From contig NZ_SMZP01000003.1 of NCBI RefSeq assembly GCF_013181195.1, positions 372,001-436,000 of the forward strand: a stretch of 64,000 bases of DNA, written 5' to 3'. Made by a program: the position numbers and the translations under genes. The stretch is from Caulobacter sp. RHG1 (lineage in GTDB: Bacteria; Pseudomonadota; Alphaproteobacteria; Caulobacterales; Caulobacteraceae). Positions 19,472-28,892 of the stretch are shown here, piece after piece. Position 1 is the stretch's first letter, and each line of letters opens with the position of its first letter. The notes under the pieces were generated by a model. The model saw nothing but the letters and a program-made list of their open reading frames with translations, did not search any database and had not been told where the DNA came from.

Positions 19472-20083
19472 ATGTCCCAGCCGCTCACCGTCATTCCGGG
19501 TTTCGACCTCTGGCCCGGCCTGCTGGACCTCCCAGCCCAGAAGGCGCTGGTCGAGGCCGCCCTGGCCGCCGCCAAGGCCGCGCCGTTCGCGCACTACGAG
19601 ACCGGCTACGGCAAGGCGATGAGCGTGGCCATGACCGCGTTCGGCCCCCTGGGCTGGACCAGCGACAAGACCGGATACCGCTACGCCGAACAGCATCCGG
19701 CGACGGAGCGCCCGTGGCCGGCCATGCCGCAGGTTCTGCTCGATCTCTGGACGGCGCTGGGGTCCCCGGATGTCCCGCCGGACTCGTGCCTGATCAACCT
19801 CTATCGCGACACCGCCCGCATGGGCCTGCACCAGGACCGCGATGAGGCCGACCCGGCCTTCCCAGTGCTGTCGATTTCGCTGGGCGACACGGCGGTGTTC
19901 CGGATCGGGGGGACCAGCCGCAAGGACCCGACGCGGAGCCTGAAGCTGAGCTCCGGCGACGTCTGCCGTCTTTCAGGTCCGGCGCGGCTGGCCTTCCATG
20001 GCGTGGACCGGATCCTTCCAGGTTCGTCGGGCCTGGTCCCAGGCGGCGGGCGGATCAATCTGACGCTGAGACGGGCGCGGTAG
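19472..20083 (+). CDS. alkB: AlkB alkylated-DNA dioxygenase
   Basis: A 203-residue Fe(II)/2-oxoglutarate dioxygenase that removes methyl groups from N1-methyladenine and N3-methylcytosine by oxidation. The iron site is H-x-D in LHQDRDE (about residues 120-122) plus the distal His in FHGVDR (about 175). The 2-oxoglutarate Arg pair is in RINLTLRR near the C-terminus. The region TGYRYAEQHP is the nucleotide-recognition lid. It is divergent from the M1 aminopeptidase gene and convergent with dnaA. A cell-cycle-regulated alkB homologue has been described in Caulobacter. Confidence 0.93.
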   Translation: MSQPLTVIPGFDLWPGLLDLPAQKALVEAALAAAKAAPFAHYETGYGKAMSVAMTAFGPLGWTSDKTGYRYAEQHPATERPWPAMPQVLLDLWTALGSPDVPPDSCLINLYRDTARMGLHQDRDEADPAFPVLSISLGDTAVFRIGGTSRKDPTRSLKLSSGDVCRLSGPARLAFHGVDRILPGSSGLVPGGGRINLTLRRAR

Positions 20084-20099
20084 GACGGCGCCCCACACG

Positions 20100-20127
20100 A
20101 AAAAGGCCGCCCCTTTCGGAGCGGCCC
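20100..20127 (-). terminator. bidirectional terminator between alkB and dnaA
   Basis: On the dnaA strand the arms GGCCGCTCC and GGGGCGGCC flank a GAAA tetraloop and are followed by TTTTTC. On the alkB strand the same hairpin ends in a weaker CCCCTTG. It is an intrinsic terminator for dnaA and probably also limits read-through from alkB. Confidence 0.85.
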
Positions 20128-20167
20128 CCTTGTCTCGTCGGTAACCGGCGCCCCGGCCTCGCCCAGA

Positions 20168-21655
20168 TCAGCCGCGCAGCTTGCGGGTGATCACTTCGAG
20201 GTCGTGGTTCAGGGCGCTGTCTTCGGCGCGCAGGGCTTCGATGCGGCGCACGGCGTGCAGGACCGTGGTGTGGTCGCGGCCGCCGAAGCGACGGCCGATG
20301 TCCGGCAGCGAACGGGTGGTCAACTGCTTGGCCAGCCACATGGCGGCCTGGCGCGGACGGGCCACGGCGCGGTTGCGGCGCTCGCTGAGCAGGTCGGCCT
20401 GCTTCATGCCGTAGTGCTCGGAGGTCGCCTTCTGGATGTCGTCGATGGTGATGCGCTTCTCGGCCGTGCGCAGGTGCGGGCGCAGGATGGCCTGCACCTC
20501 GTCCAGGCTCAGGCGCGACAGGCCCTCGCCGGCGCGGGCCGACAGGGTGTTCAGCGCGCCTTCCAGCTCGCGGACGCTGTCGGTGAAGCGGTCGGCCAGG
20601 AACTGCAGCACGTCCGGGCGCATGGTGGCGTCGAAGCCCTGGGCGCCGGCCAGGGTCTGGATCTTGCGCTCCAGGATGCCGATGCGGAGGCTGCGGTCGG
20701 CCGGCTCGAGGCCGCAGACCAGACCCGCCGACAGGTGCGAGCGCAGGTGAGCGTCCATCTCGGTCATGGCCGACGGCGGACGGTCCGCCGAGAACACCAC
20801 GCGGCCGCCTTCACCGACCAGGGCGGTCAGGGTGTGGAACAGCTCTTCTTGCGTGGACTGCTTGCCGGCGATGAAGTGGACGTCGTCGATGATCAGCAGG
20901 TCGGCCGTGCGCAGCTCTTCCTTGAAGGCCGCCGTCTGGCGATCCATCACGGCGCGCACGAAGGTCGACAGGAAGCGCTCGGCGGTCAGGTAGACAACGC
21001 GCTTTTCCGGCGCATTGCGCATGGCTTCCCAGGCCAGGGCGTTCAGCAGGTGGGTCTTGCCGAAGCCGTAGGGGCCGTGGAACAGCACGGGATTGAAGTG
21101 GCCGTCGGCCCAGTTGGCGATCCGGCGCGCCACGGCGTGGGCGAACTCGTTGGCCGGACCCGGGACGAAGGTCTCGAAGGTGAAACGCTCTTGCAGACCC
21201 TGGGTGCGCGACTTCGCGCTCGTCGGGGCCAGGACCGCGGTGTCGCTGGACACGGGCAGGACGATTTCGATCGGCTCGGCGGCGATCGGAGCAGCCTTGG
21301 GGGCGGCCTCCACATAGGCGCCGCCAGAGCTGGCTTGCGCGGCCTCGAACTCCAGGCGCGACTTCAGATCGATCCGACGACCGGTCGCGTCGTTGGCGGC
21401 CCACAGCTCGCCGATACGGCGCCAGGCGCTGCGACGGATCCAGTCCCGCGCGATGCCCGTCGAGGTCACCACGACGACATCGCCGGAAGCAGCCTCACGC
21501 AGCATCGCCGGTGCAATCCATGACCCAAAGGCCGCATCGCCCAGCTCGCGCTTCAACGCCACACACACTTTCGACCACACGGTCGCGGCGGGCTCACAAG
21601 CCACCGCAATCGCCGTCGAGAAGTCCTGGCTGGCCACCCCGCCCTTCATCGTCAT
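20168..21655 (-). CDS. dnaA: chromosomal replication initiator DnaA
   Basis: A 495-residue AAA+ initiator that binds the origin and opens it. Domain I is residues 1-90 (WSKVCVALKRELGDAAFGSW). A variable Ala/Pro-rich domain II linker follows to about 155. Domain III has Walker A GPYGFGKTH (about 188-196), Walker B LLIIDDVHFIAG and the sensor/arginine segment SVRELEGALN. Domain IV is the DNA-binding helix-turn-helix with RFGGRDHTTVLHAVRRIE, the DnaA signature. I chose ATG 21655 because MTMKGGVASQ matches the Caulobacter start; a second in-frame ATG lies two codons on. A 156-base leader and methylation sites precede it. Confidence 0.98.
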   Translation of the reverse strand: MTMKGGVASQDFSTAIAVACEPAATVWSKVCVALKRELGDAAFGSWIAPAMLREAASGDVVVVTSTGIARDWIRRSAWRRIGELWAANDATGRRIDLKSRLEFEAAQASSGGAYVEAAPKAAPIAAEPIEIVLPVSSDTAVLAPTSAKSRTQGLQERFTFETFVPGPANEFAHAVARRIANWADGHFNPVLFHGPYGFGKTHLLNALAWEAMRNAPEKRVVYLTAERFLSTFVRAVMDRQTAAFKEELRTADLLIIDDVHFIAGKQSTQEELFHTLTALVGEGGRVVFSADRPPSAMTEMDAHLRSHLSAGLVCGLEPADRSLRIGILERKIQTLAGAQGFDATMRPDVLQFLADRFTDSVRELEGALNTLSARAGEGLSRLSLDEVQAILRPHLRTAEKRITIDDIQKATSEHYGMKQADLLSERRNRAVARPRQAAMWLAKQLTTRSLPDIGRRFGGRDHTTVLHAVRRIEALRAEDSALNHDLEVITRKLRG

Positions 21656-21817
21656 TCGTCCACCGCCTTGCACAAAAACAACCGCCGCATGAATCCGGCG
21701 CTCGCCCCCCATGGCGCTCGACCGGCATTCCTCAACGCGCACAGGTTCTTACTCGGCGAACACAGTTGTTCCGCCGCCGCCTTGTTTTTCCAAGACTGGA
21801 GAAGCGTTGAGGCGCTT

Positions 21818-21845
21818 AAACTAGCCACCGGCCCGGGCCGGTCAA
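21818..21845 (-). promoter_or_regulatory. dnaA promoter
   Basis: On the minus strand the -35 is TTGACC (21840-21845) and the -10 is TAGTTT (21818-21823), 16 bases apart. Transcription would start near 21811, giving a leader of about 156 bases, which agrees with the long leader described for Caulobacter dnaA. The spacer and -35 edge form the perfect 14-base palindrome CCGGCCCGGGCCGG (21828-21841). A GAGTC site lies 12 bases upstream of the -35. Confidence 0.7.
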
Positions 21846-21974
21846 ACGGAAAACTTGAGTCCGATCGCGGATATTTCTGTTGACTCGCGAGCGCGCCTCG
21901 CCCGCCAAGGGAATAGTGAAGTCCGCTGATCAGATCACAGATTGCAACGACAAAAGCAGAGCGTTGAATCCATA

Positions 21975-22005
21975 GAAAAAGCCGACCAGGCTTACCTGAT
22001 CGGCT
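21975..22005 (-). terminator. rpsT terminator
   Basis: On the minus strand AGCCGATCAGG and CCTGGTCGGCT pair over 11 positions with one G-T mismatch and a 4-base loop, followed by TTTTTC. It lies 52 bases after the rpsT stop and shields the dnaA promoter from read-through. Confidence 0.85.
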
Positions 22006-22056
22006 CTTCTAAATACTTGAATTCGCTGGACGAACTACGTTCGTCAGAATTCTGGA

Positions 22057-22332
22057 CTAGGCTGCGGCCTTATCCAGCTTCTTCAGGCGAGCCGCCAGAC
22101 GCGACACCTTCCGCGAACCCGTGTTGGGGTGAACGACGCCCTTCGAGACAGCGCGCATCAGCTCCGATTGAGCTTCGACAAACGCGGCCTTGGCGACAGC
22201 CACATCGCCCTTGGCGATGGCGTCTTCGAACTTGCGCAGGAAGGTGCGCACGCGCGAACGACGGGCGGTGTTGACTTCGGTGCGACGAGCGATCTTGCGG
22301 ATCGCTTTCTTGGCGCCGGGATTATTGGCCAT
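22057..22332 (-). CDS. rpsT: 30S ribosomal protein S20
   Basis: A 91-residue, strongly basic protein that binds 16S rRNA early in small-subunit assembly. The start [17 protein letters not shown] and the inner [16 protein letters not shown] are typical of bS20, and the length is normal (about 87-92). I chose ATG 22332; the frame opens 15 codons earlier without similarity. It sits upstream of dnaA, as in Caulobacter, but has its own promoter and terminator. Confidence 0.97.
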   Translation of the reverse strand: MANNPGAKKAIRKIARRTEVNTARRSRVRTFLRKFEDAIAKGDVAVAKAAFVEAQSELMRAVSKGVVHPNTGSRKVSRLAARLKKLDKAAA

Positions 22333-22395
22333 AGGTTGGACCTTCAAACGGACAGCCCGCGGGCGGCCGCGAAGCAAGGGGAAATCGAGCGCGCG

Positions 22396-22424
22396 GATAT
22401 ACGGGAAGCGCTGGCCGGGGTCAA
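22396..22424 (-). promoter_or_regulatory. rpsT promoter
   Basis: On the minus strand the -35 is TTGACC (22419-22424) and the -10 is TATATC (22396-22401), with a 17-base spacer. This is a strong housekeeping-type promoter. Transcription would start near 22389, leaving a leader of about 57 bases before rpsT. Confidence 0.7.
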
Positions 22425-22467
22425 CGGTCCACAGGCGAAATCCTGCGGGCCGCTCTCACGCAAACGA

Positions 22468-23256
22468 TTACTTTCCCGAGAACGCCGGTTTGCGCTTCTC
22501 GACAAAGGCCGCCATGCCTTCCTTCTGGTCCTCGAAGGCGAACAGCGAGTGGAACAGGCGCCGCTCCAGCGCAACCCCGGTCGTCAGGGTCGTCTCGTAG
22601 GCGGCCTCGACCAGTTCCTTGTTCATAGCCACGGCCAGCGGCGACTGGGCAGCGATCTTGGCGGCCACGGCCAGGACCTCGTCGACCAGGCTGTCGGCCG
22701 GGAACACCCGCGAGACCAGACCCGAGCGCTCGGCCTCGGCGGCGTCCATCATCCGGCCGGTCAGGATCATGTCCATGGCCTTGGACTTGCCGACGAAACG
22801 GGTCAGGCGCTGGGTGCCGCCGATGCCGGGCGCGACGCCCAGATTGATCTCGGGCTGGCCGAACTTGGCGGTGTCGGACGCCAGGATGAAGTCGCACATC
22901 ATGGCCAGCTCGCAGCCGCCGCCCAGGGCGTAGCCGGAGACGGCGGCGATGATCGGCTTGCGGCACTGCTCGATCGCCCGCGCGCCCGCCGTAAAGAAGT
23001 CAGCCTTGAACATCTGGGCGTAGGTCTTGTCCGACATCTCCTTGATGTCGGCGCCGGCGGCGAAGGCCTTGGCCGAGCCGGTCAGCACGATGGCGCCCAC
23101 CGCGTCGTCGGCGTCCGCCACGGCGAGGGCCTGGGCCAGTTCACCCAGCAGCGTAGTATTAAGTGCGTTCAGGGCTTCGGGCCGGTTCAGCCGGATCAGG
23201 GTGACGCCAGGCGCGGCCTCGGGGCGCTCCACGATCAGGGTCTGGTAGTCGGCCAT
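22468..23256 (-). CDS. enoyl-CoA hydratase / crotonase
   Basis: A 262-residue crotonase-fold protein that likely hydrates 2-enoyl-CoA in beta-oxidation. The oxyanion-hole segments are [11 protein letters not shown] (about 65-75) and [16 protein letters not shown] (about 100-115). The catalytic-acid region is [18 protein letters not shown], with E in both expected places for a true hydratase (one in GGCE, one in PEI). The C-terminus ends in K, KPAFSGK, as in short-chain hydratases. I chose ATG 23256 (MADYQTL); the frame opens nine codons earlier. It is divergent from the phosphate transporter gene. Confidence 0.92.
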   Translation of the reverse strand: MADYQTLIVERPEAAPGVTLIRLNRPEALNALNTTLLGELAQALAVADADDAVGAIVLTGSAKAFAAGADIKEMSDKTYAQMFKADFFTAGARAIEQCRKPIIAAVSGYALGGGCELAMMCDFILASDTAKFGQPEINLGVAPGIGGTQRLTRFVGKSKAMDMILTGRMMDAAEAERSGLVSRVFPADSLVDEVLAVAAKIAAQSPLAVAMNKELVEAAYETTLTTGVALERRLFHSLFAFEDQKEGMAAFVEKRKPAFSGK

Positions 23257-23283
23257 CGGCGAAGTCTCCTGCTTGAGCACCAT

Positions 23284-23307
23284 CTTTATAAGGAAGCTTT
23301 ATAAGGA
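23284..23307. repeat. tandem CTTTATAAGGA repeat in a divergent promoter region
   Basis: Two exact copies of CTTTATAAGGA (23284-23294 and 23297-23307) are separated by two bases. They lie 28 bases upstream of the enoyl-CoA hydratase start, in the region shared with the phosphate transporter. On the minus strand each copy carries TATAAAG, so they may form two -10-like sites or a regulator's direct-repeat site. Confidence 0.4.
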
Positions 23308-23432
23308 GGCCGGCGAGGTTGAGGAGTCCTCAGCGCGAGCGGGCGCGCCCAAAGCCCATAAAGGGTTTCACAGACCCGTCATGACGAAGCCCTAGCTTGC
23401 CGGCTTCTGGGGATATGCATAGAGACGCGTCC

Positions 23433-25046
23433 ATGAGTGAGATCGCCATTGAGCCGGGGGCGGTCGCACGTCCCGATCTGGACAAGGGGCTCGGCGTCGC
23501 CGGCCGCCTGGGCATGGGGGCCGCCATCCTGGTCACCCTCGCCTACGTCGCCTGGAGCGTCTATTCCGACGCCGAAGCCGCCGGGGTCGGGATCACGGCC
23601 TTCCTGCCGTTCGCGATGCTGTTCCTGGCGCTGCTGATCGCTTTGGGCTTCGAGTTCGTCAACGGCTTCCACGACACCGCCAACGCCGTGGCCACGGTGA
23701 TCTACACCAACTCGCTGCCGGCCAATGTGGCCGTCGTCTGGTCGGGCTTCTTCAACTTCCTGGGCGTGCTGCTGTCGACCGGCGTGGTCGCCTTCGGCAT
23801 CATCTCGCTGCTGCCCGTCGAGCTGATCCTGCAGGTCGGCTCCAACGCCGGCTACGCCATGGTGTTCTCGCTGCTGCTGGCGGCGATCATCTGGAACCTG
23901 GCCACCTGGTACTTCGGCATCCCGTCGTCCAGCTCGCACACCCTGATCGGCTCGATCATCGGCGTGGGCGTGGCCAACGCCATGATGCACGGCCGCAGCG
24001 GCACCGCCGGCGTCGACTGGACCAAGGCTTCCGACATCGGCAAGGCCCTGCTGCTGTCGCCGCTGGTCGGCTTCACCCTGGCCATGCTGCTGCTGCTGGC
24101 CATGAAGGTGCTGGTTCGCAACAAGGCGCTCTATGAAGAGCCCAAGCCCGGCGTCGCCCCGCCGATGTGGATCCGCGGCCTGCTGATCTTCACCTGCACC
24201 GGCGTCTCGTTCGCGCACGGCTCCAACGACGGCCAGAAGGGCATGGGCCTGATCATGCTGATCCTGATCGGCACGGTGCCCACCGCCTACGCCCTGAACC
24301 GCGCCGTGCCGCAGGCCTATGTCTCGGAGTTCCACGCCAGCTCGACCGCCGTCGCTGGCATTCTCACCGCCCGCGCGCCCGGCGACGCCGCCATGGAGAC
24401 GCCCGTCCAGGCCCGCCAGGCGGTCACCCGCTACATCGCCGAGAAGACCTATGCGCCGAACGTGGCTCCGGCCATGGCCGTGCTGGTCACCGACATCGAC
24501 CGCCAGGTCCAGGAATACGGCTCCCTGGCCAAGATCCCGGCCGCCTCCGTCGGCAACGTCCGCAACGACATGTATCTGGCCGCCGAAGGCGCCAAGCGCC
24601 TGACCAAGGAGCCGGGCCTGGCCTTCGCCGACGCCGACAAGACGGCGCTGAACGAATACCGCGCCGACCTCGACAAGGGCACGCGCTTCATCCCGACCTG
24701 GGTGAAGATCGCCGTGGCCTTCGCCCTGGGCCTGGGCACCATGATCGGCTGGAAGCGGATCGTGATCACGGTCGGCGAAAAGATCGGCAAGTCGCACCTG
24801 ACCTATGCGCAGGGCGCCTCGGCCGAGCTGGTGGCCATGGGCACGATCTTCGCCGCCGACGGCTTCGGCCTGCCGGTCTCGACCACCCACGTGCTCAGTT
24901 CCGGCGTCGCCGGGACCATGGTCGCCAACAAGGCCGGCCTGCAGATGTCGACCCTGCGCAACCTGCTGATGGCCTGGGTCCTGACCCTGCCGGTCTCGAT
25001 CCTGCTGGCCGGCGGCCTCTACTTCGTGCTGTCGAAGGTGTTCTAG
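23433..25046 (+). CDS. inorganic phosphate transporter, Pit family
   Basis: A 537-residue membrane protein of the PiT family (low-affinity, proton- or metal-coupled phosphate uptake). The two inverted family repeats are visible: [17 protein letters not shown] (about 72-88) and [17 protein letters not shown] (about 258-274). Both contain the conserved Gly/Asn/Asp of the transport site. A soluble central domain separates them from the C-terminal helices, as in the longer PitA-like proteins. I chose ATG 23433 (MSEIAIEP); ATG at 23415 is possible and would add six residues. Its stop overlaps that of the convergent FabA-like gene. Confidence 0.9.
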   Translation: MSEIAIEPGAVARPDLDKGLGVAGRLGMGAAILVTLAYVAWSVYSDAEAAGVGITAFLPFAMLFLALLIALGFEFVNGFHDTANAVATVIYTNSLPANVAVVWSGFFNFLGVLLSTGVVAFGIISLLPVELILQVGSNAGYAMVFSLLLAAIIWNLATWYFGIPSSSSHTLIGSIIGVGVANAMMHGRSGTAGVDWTKASDIGKALLLSPLVGFTLAMLLLLAMKVLVRNKALYEEPKPGVAPPMWIRGLLIFTCTGVSFAHGSNDGQKGMGLIMLILIGTVPTAYALNRAVPQAYVSEFHASSTAVAGILTARAPGDAAMETPVQARQAVTRYIAEKTYAPNVAPAMAVLVTDIDRQVQEYGSLAKIPAASVGNVRNDMYLAAEGAKRLTKEPGLAFADADKTALNEYRADLDKGTRFIPTWVKIAVAFALGLGTMIGWKRIVITVGEKIGKSHLTYAQGASAELVAMGTIFAADGFGLPVSTTHVLSSGVAGTMVANKAGLQMSTLRNLLMAWVLTLPVSILLAGGLYFVLSKVF

Positions 25047-25579
25047 GCCGGGTCTCTGGACTCGATCATTCCGACCTTCAGGTCGCTGGCGGTGTAGACA
25101 CAGACGCCGTCAGCGATCAGCCGGCCATTGGCCAGGCCCAGGGCCAGCTTGCCGCGCCGCACCTGCCGCAGGCTGACCTCGTAGCGCACCAGCGTCGTCG
25201 CCGGCGTAACGTCGCCGCGGAACTTGACCTCACCGACGCCGAGCGCACGGCCCTTGCCCGGCGATCCCGACCAGCCCAGCCAGTAGCCGATCACCTGCCA
25301 CATGGCGTCCAGGCCCAGGCACCCGGGCATGACCGGATCGCCCGGGAAGTGGCAGGCGAAGAACCAGAGGTCGGGCGTGATATCCAGCTCGGCCGCCACG
25401 AAGCCCTTGCCGAAGTCGCCGCCGTCCAGGCTGATCTCGGTGATCCGGTCCATCATCAGCATCGGCGGGGCCGGCAGCTGGGCGTTGCCCGGGCCGAAAT
25501 AGCCGCCCAGGCCCGACTGGATCAGGTCGGCCTTGGCATAGTGGTCCTTGGGCGTGTGGTGGTCGTGCGGATTGGCCAT
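25043..25579 (-). CDS. FabA-type 3-hydroxyacyl-ACP dehydratase paralogue
   Basis: A 178-residue hot-dog-fold protein very similar to the FabA encoded at 38703-39215. Both share [32 protein letters not shown] and [10 protein letters not shown]. The catalytic His (in CHFPGD, about 76) and Asp (in GLDAMWQ, about 89) of FabA are kept, so it should dehydrate and possibly isomerise 3-hydroxyacyl-ACP. It differs by a His-rich start ([14 protein letters not shown]) and lacks FabB beside it. It is a second copy, so it may serve a special lipid or a growth phase. Its stop overlaps that of the phosphate transporter gene. Confidence 0.85.
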   Translation of the reverse strand: MANPHDHHTPKDHYAKADLIQSGLGGYFGPGNAQLPAPPMLMMDRITEISLDGGDFGKGFVAAELDITPDLWFFACHFPGDPVMPGCLGLDAMWQVIGYWLGWSGSPGKGRALGVGEVKFRGDVTPATTLVRYEVSLRQVRRGKLALGLANGRLIADGVCVYTASDLKVGMIESRDPA

Positions 25580-25672
25580 GTCGTCCCTCCCCCAATAGGT
25601 TCTTGGAGGACGCAGCGCCTCCTTGTCAGCGGAAGCTGCGGGCGCCGGGGAGGGATCGTCAAGATTGCGCGA

Positions 25673-26536
25673 TCAGACCTGACACACGGGGCAGAAGAAG
25701 GTCGAACGGCCGGCCTGAACCTCGCGGGCGATGACGCCCTTGCAGCCCGGTGTCGGACACGGTTCGCCCTCGCGGTCGTAGACGCGGAAGCGGTGTTGGA
25801 AATATCCCAGCGCGCCATCGGCGGCGGCGAAGTCCTTCAGGGTCGAGCCGCCAACCTCGACGGCCTCGGCCAGGACGTCCTTGATCGCCGCGGTCAACGG
25901 ATCGAGCCGCTTCTTGGCGATGCCGCCCGACGGCTTGAACGGCGAGATGTGGGCGCGGTGCAGAGCCTCACACACATAGATGTTGCCCAGGCCCGCGACG
26001 GTTTTCTGATCCAGCAGCAGGGTCTTGGGACCTTGCTTGCGGTTGGCGAAGGCCTTTTCCAGCGTCCTGGCGTCGAAGCCCTCGCCCAGCGGCTCGGGGC
26101 CCATGGTCGCGAACCAGGGATGGCGGTCCACGCGGTCGGTGGGGATCAGGTCCATGAAGCCGAACCGGCGCGGGTCGTAATAGGTGACGGTCGCACCCTC
26201 TTCCGTCTCGAAGACCACGTGGGCGTGCTTGTCGTCGGGCTTGACCTCGCGGGCGAAGTCGCCGGGCCGCACGGCCCCTTCCGGCGCGGCGATCTCAAAG
26301 CGCCCGGTCATGCCCAGGTGCATCACCAGGGTGTCGCCGCGATCCAGAGGGGCCAGGATATATTTCGCCCGACGGTCCAGGCGCAGGATCCTTGCGCCGG
26401 TCAGCCGCTGGACGAAACCGTCAGGCAGCGGGAAGCGCAGGTCGGGCCGATTGGCGCGGACGCGGGCCAGCCGCGCGCCGGACAGGGCGGGCTCCAGGCC
26501 GCGGCGGACGGTTTCCACTTCGGGCAATTCGGGCAA
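25673..26536 (-). CDS. mutM: formamidopyrimidine-DNA glycosylase
   Basis: A 287-residue bifunctional glycosylase/AP lyase that removes 8-oxoguanine and formamidopyrimidines. The N-terminal [13 protein letters not shown] holds the catalytic Pro2 and Glu3. The helix-two-turn-helix has the [20 protein letters not shown] signature (about 167-186). The C-terminal zinc finger is complete, with CPTPGC and FFCPVC. Length is normal. It is divergent from ubiE, as in many alphaproteobacteria. Confidence 0.96.
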   Translation of the reverse strand: MPELPEVETVRRGLEPALSGARLARVRANRPDLRFPLPDGFVQRLTGARILRLDRRAKYILAPLDRGDTLVMHLGMTGRFEIAAPEGAVRPGDFAREVKPDDKHAHVVFETEEGATVTYYDPRRFGFMDLIPTDRVDRHPWFATMGPEPLGEGFDARTLEKAFANRKQGPKTLLLDQKTVAGLGNIYVCEALHRAHISPFKPSGGIAKKRLDPLTAAIKDVLAEAVEVGGSTLKDFAAADGALGYFQHRFRVYDREGEPCPTPGCKGVIAREVQAGRSTFFCPVCQV

Positions 26537-26620
26537 GGATCATTCCTTAAGGCGATGACGAGACGCGTGAGCCGGTCTAAGAGCGGACGTTCATATAGTA
26601 GAGCGCGACCCAAAGACGTC

Positions 26621-27376
26621 ATGAGCAACTCGGCCAGCTTCGGATTCAAGGATGTCGACGCCTCGCTGAAGGCGGGCATGGTGCGCGGTGTCTTCGACCG
26701 CGTCGCCAAGAACTACGACATCATGAACGACCTGATGAGCGGCGGCGTGCACCGCCTCTGGAAGGACGCCGTGGCCGCGCGCCTCAATCCGCAGCCGGGC
26801 GAGGTGATCGTCGACTGCGCCGGCGGCACCGGCGACATGGCCCGCCGCTTCGCCAAGATGGCCCGTAACGCCCAACAGCGCCGCGGCGGTCCGGACGCGA
26901 CGATCAACATCGTCGACTACAATGCCGAGATGATCATGGCCGGCATCGAGCGTGGCGGCGAACCGGAGATCACCTGGACCGTCGGCGACGCCCAACGCCT
27001 GCCGCTGCCGGACGCCTATGCCGACGCCTATGTCATCTCGTTCGGCATCCGCAACGTCACCGACATCGACGCGGCCCTGCGCGAGGCCCGCCGGGTGCTG
27101 AAGCCCGGCGGCCGCTTCCTGTGCCTGGAGTTCTCGCGACCGGTGACCGAGGCCTTGGCCAAGGCGTACGACGCCTACAGCTTCAAGGTCATTCCGCAGG
27201 TCGGCGAGTGGGTCGCCAAGGATCGCGACGCCTATCAATACCTGGTCGAGAGCATTCGCCGCTTCCCCGACCAGCGCGCGTTCGCCGGCATGATGGAAAA
27301 CGCCGGCTTCAAGCGGGTGACCTTCACCAACTTCACCGGCGGCGTCGCGGCTCTGCACCAGGGCTGGGCGCTCTAA
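26621..27376 (+). CDS. ubiE: ubiquinone C-methyltransferase UbiE
   Basis: A 251-residue SAM-dependent methyltransferase that adds the C2 methyl of ubiquinone. Family motifs are [20 protein letters not shown] (about 15-34), SAM loop [13 protein letters not shown] (about 64-76), SFGIRNVTD and [15 protein letters not shown]. The start is ATG 26621. A much longer frame is open upstream through mutM but is antisense noise. ubiB follows after 4 bases, so the two form an operon. Confidence 0.96.
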   Translation: MSNSASFGFKDVDASLKAGMVRGVFDRVAKNYDIMNDLMSGGVHRLWKDAVAARLNPQPGEVIVDCAGGTGDMARRFAKMARNAQQRRGGPDATINIVDYNAEMIMAGIERGGEPEITWTVGDAQRLPLPDAYADAYVISFGIRNVTDIDAALREARRVLKPGGRFLCLEFSRPVTEALAKAYDAYSFKVIPQVGEWVAKDRDAYQYLVESIRRFPDQRAFAGMMENAGFKRVTFTNFTGGVAALHQGWAL

Positions 27377-27380
27377 AGCT

Positions 27381-28892
27381 GTGGCTAGTCTGGACGCCTT
27401 CTGGCGGCTGACCGGAGCCGGCTGGGCTCTGGTGCGGGCCGACGCCCTGGTTCCGCGCGAGGTCGAGCCGCTGCTGCCGCCGTCGGCGCGCTGGGCGGGG
27501 CGCTTCTTGCGCCTCTTCGCCGGCGCGGCCGCAAGGCGTGGTCGTCCGGGCGAGCGCCTGGCGCGGGTGCTGGAGAAACAGGGCCCGGCCGCGATCAAGA
27601 TGGGCCAGTTCCTGTCGACCCGAGCCGACATCTTCGGGACCGCCTTCGCCGAGGACCTCTCGCACCTGAAGGACCGCCTGCCGGCCTTCCCGCTGGAGGT
27701 CGCGCGGGCCGAGATCGCCCGCAATCTGAACCAGCCCCTGGACGCGGTCTTCCGCGAGATCGGCGCGCCCGTCGCCGCCGCCTCCCTGGCCCAGGCCCAT
27801 CCGGCCGTGCTGGTCGACGGCCGCAAGGCAGCGGTCAAGGTGCTGCGCCCCGGCGTCGAACGCCAGGTCGTTCAGGACAGCGGCGTGCTGCGCCTGGCCG
27901 CGCGTCTGGCCGAAAAGCTGGCCCCGGGTTCGCGCCGCCTGCGGCCCACCGAGTTCGTCGAGGTCGTGATCCGCTCGCTCGAGCTGGAGATGGACCTGCG
28001 TTTCGAGGCCGCCGGCTGCGCCGAGCTGGGCGAGGCCATGGCCCTGGATCCCTACATGCGCGCCCCAGGCGTGATCTGGGACGGCGTCGGCAAGCGGGTC
28101 CTGACCCTGACCTGGGCAGAGGGGACGCCGCTGTCCGAGGCCGCCGCCTTGACGCTGCCCGGCCTGGATCGAAAGACCCTGGCCGAGAACATCACTCGCG
28201 GCTTCCTGGCCCAGGCCCTGGACCACGGCCTGTTCCATGCCGACCTGCACGAGGGCAACCTGTTCGTCGCCGCCCCGGACAAGGTCGTCGCCGTCGACTA
28301 CGGCATCGTCGGGCGCCTGGGCCCCGGCGAGCGCAAGTACCTGGCCGAGATCCTGTACGGCTTCCTCAATCGCGACTACGCCCGCGTGGCCAAGATCCAC
28401 TTCGACGCCGGCTACGTCCCCGCCCACCAGGACATGGACGCCTTCGCCCAGGCCCTGCGCGCCGTCGGCGAGCCGGTATTCGGTCGCAACGCCCACGACG
28501 TCTCGATGGGCCGCCTGCTGGCGCAGCTCTTCGAGATCACCGCCCTGTTCGACATGGCCCTGCGGCCCGAGCTGGTCCTGCTGCAAAAGACCATGGTCAC
28601 GGTCGAGGGCGTGGCCCGCCGCATCGACCCGACCCACGACCTTTGGGCCGCCGCCGATCCGGTGGTGCGCCGCTGGATCGGCCGCGAGCTGTCGCCCGCC
28701 GCCAAGGCCCGCGACTTCGCCGAGGACGCCCTGCGCGCCATCAAGGCCTTGGCTCGCCTGGCCGAGGCGCCCCCTGCCCCGGCCGCCGTCGTCGCCGTCG
28801 AGCGCCCGCGGATCGGCGCCCTGCTGTGGTTCCTGGTCGGCGCCATCACGGCCAGCGCCGCTTTCGCCGCCGGTCTTCTGCTGGCGGGTTAG
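27381..28892 (+). CDS. ubiB: UbiB, ADCK-type atypical kinase
   Basis: A 503-residue protein needed for ubiquinone synthesis. The family's K-x-G-Q motif is AAIKMGQFLSTRAD (about 70-83), the ATP site has AVKVLRPG, and the catalytic loop is FHADLHEGNLF, with VDYGIVGRLG as the metal-binding segment. Two hydrophobic helices at the C-terminus (about 475-500) anchor it in the membrane. It begins with GTG (27381), 4 bases after ubiE, and its stop overlaps the stop of the convergent lipoprotein gene. Confidence 0.94.
   Translation: MASLDAFWRLTGAGWALVRADALVPREVEPLLPPSARWAGRFLRLFAGAAARRGRPGERLARVLEKQGPAAIKMGQFLSTRADIFGTAFAEDLSHLKDRLPAFPLEVARAEIARNLNQPLDAVFREIGAPVAAASLAQAHPAVLVDGRKAAVKVLRPGVERQVVQDSGVLRLAARLAEKLAPGSRRLRPTEFVEVVIRSLELEMDLRFEAAGCAELGEAMALDPYMRAPGVIWDGVGKRVLTLTWAEGTPLSEAAALTLPGLDRKTLAENITRGFLAQALDHGLFHADLHEGNLFVAAPDKVVAVDYGIVGRLGPGERKYLAEILYGFLNRDYARVAKIHFDAGYVPAHQDMDAFAQALRAVGEPVFGRNAHDVSMGRLLAQLFEITALFDMALRPELVLLQKTMVTVEGVARRIDPTHDLWAAADPVVRRWIGRELSPAAKARDFAEDALRAIKALARLAEAPPAPAAVVAVERPRIGALLWFLVGAITASAAFAAGLLLAG

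Larger units (their letters stand above)
21656..22056. other. dnaA upstream regulatory region (no gene)
   Basis: These 401 bases between the dnaA start and the rpsT stop contain, from right to left: the rpsT terminator (21975-22005), a promoter for dnaA (21818-21845), and the dnaA 5' leader. Three GANTC sites, the target of the cell-cycle methyltransferase CcrM, lie at 21691-21695, 21857-21861 and 21966-21970. I see no DnaA box close to TTATCCACA. CcrM methylation control of dnaA is known in Caulobacter. Confidence 0.75.

Noticed and set aside
21656..22056. Replication origin next to dnaA
   Set aside because: No cluster of DnaA boxes, no AT-rich unwinding region and no CtrA sites. In Caulobacter the origin lies beside hemE, which is not in this window.
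24167..26620. Long open frame upstream of ubiE on the plus strand (total frame 1069 codons)
   Set aside because: It runs out of frame through the phosphate transporter and antisense through the FabA-like and mutM genes. The amino-acid mix is Arg/Pro/Gly noise of a GC-rich genome; only the last 251 codons (ubiE) are real.
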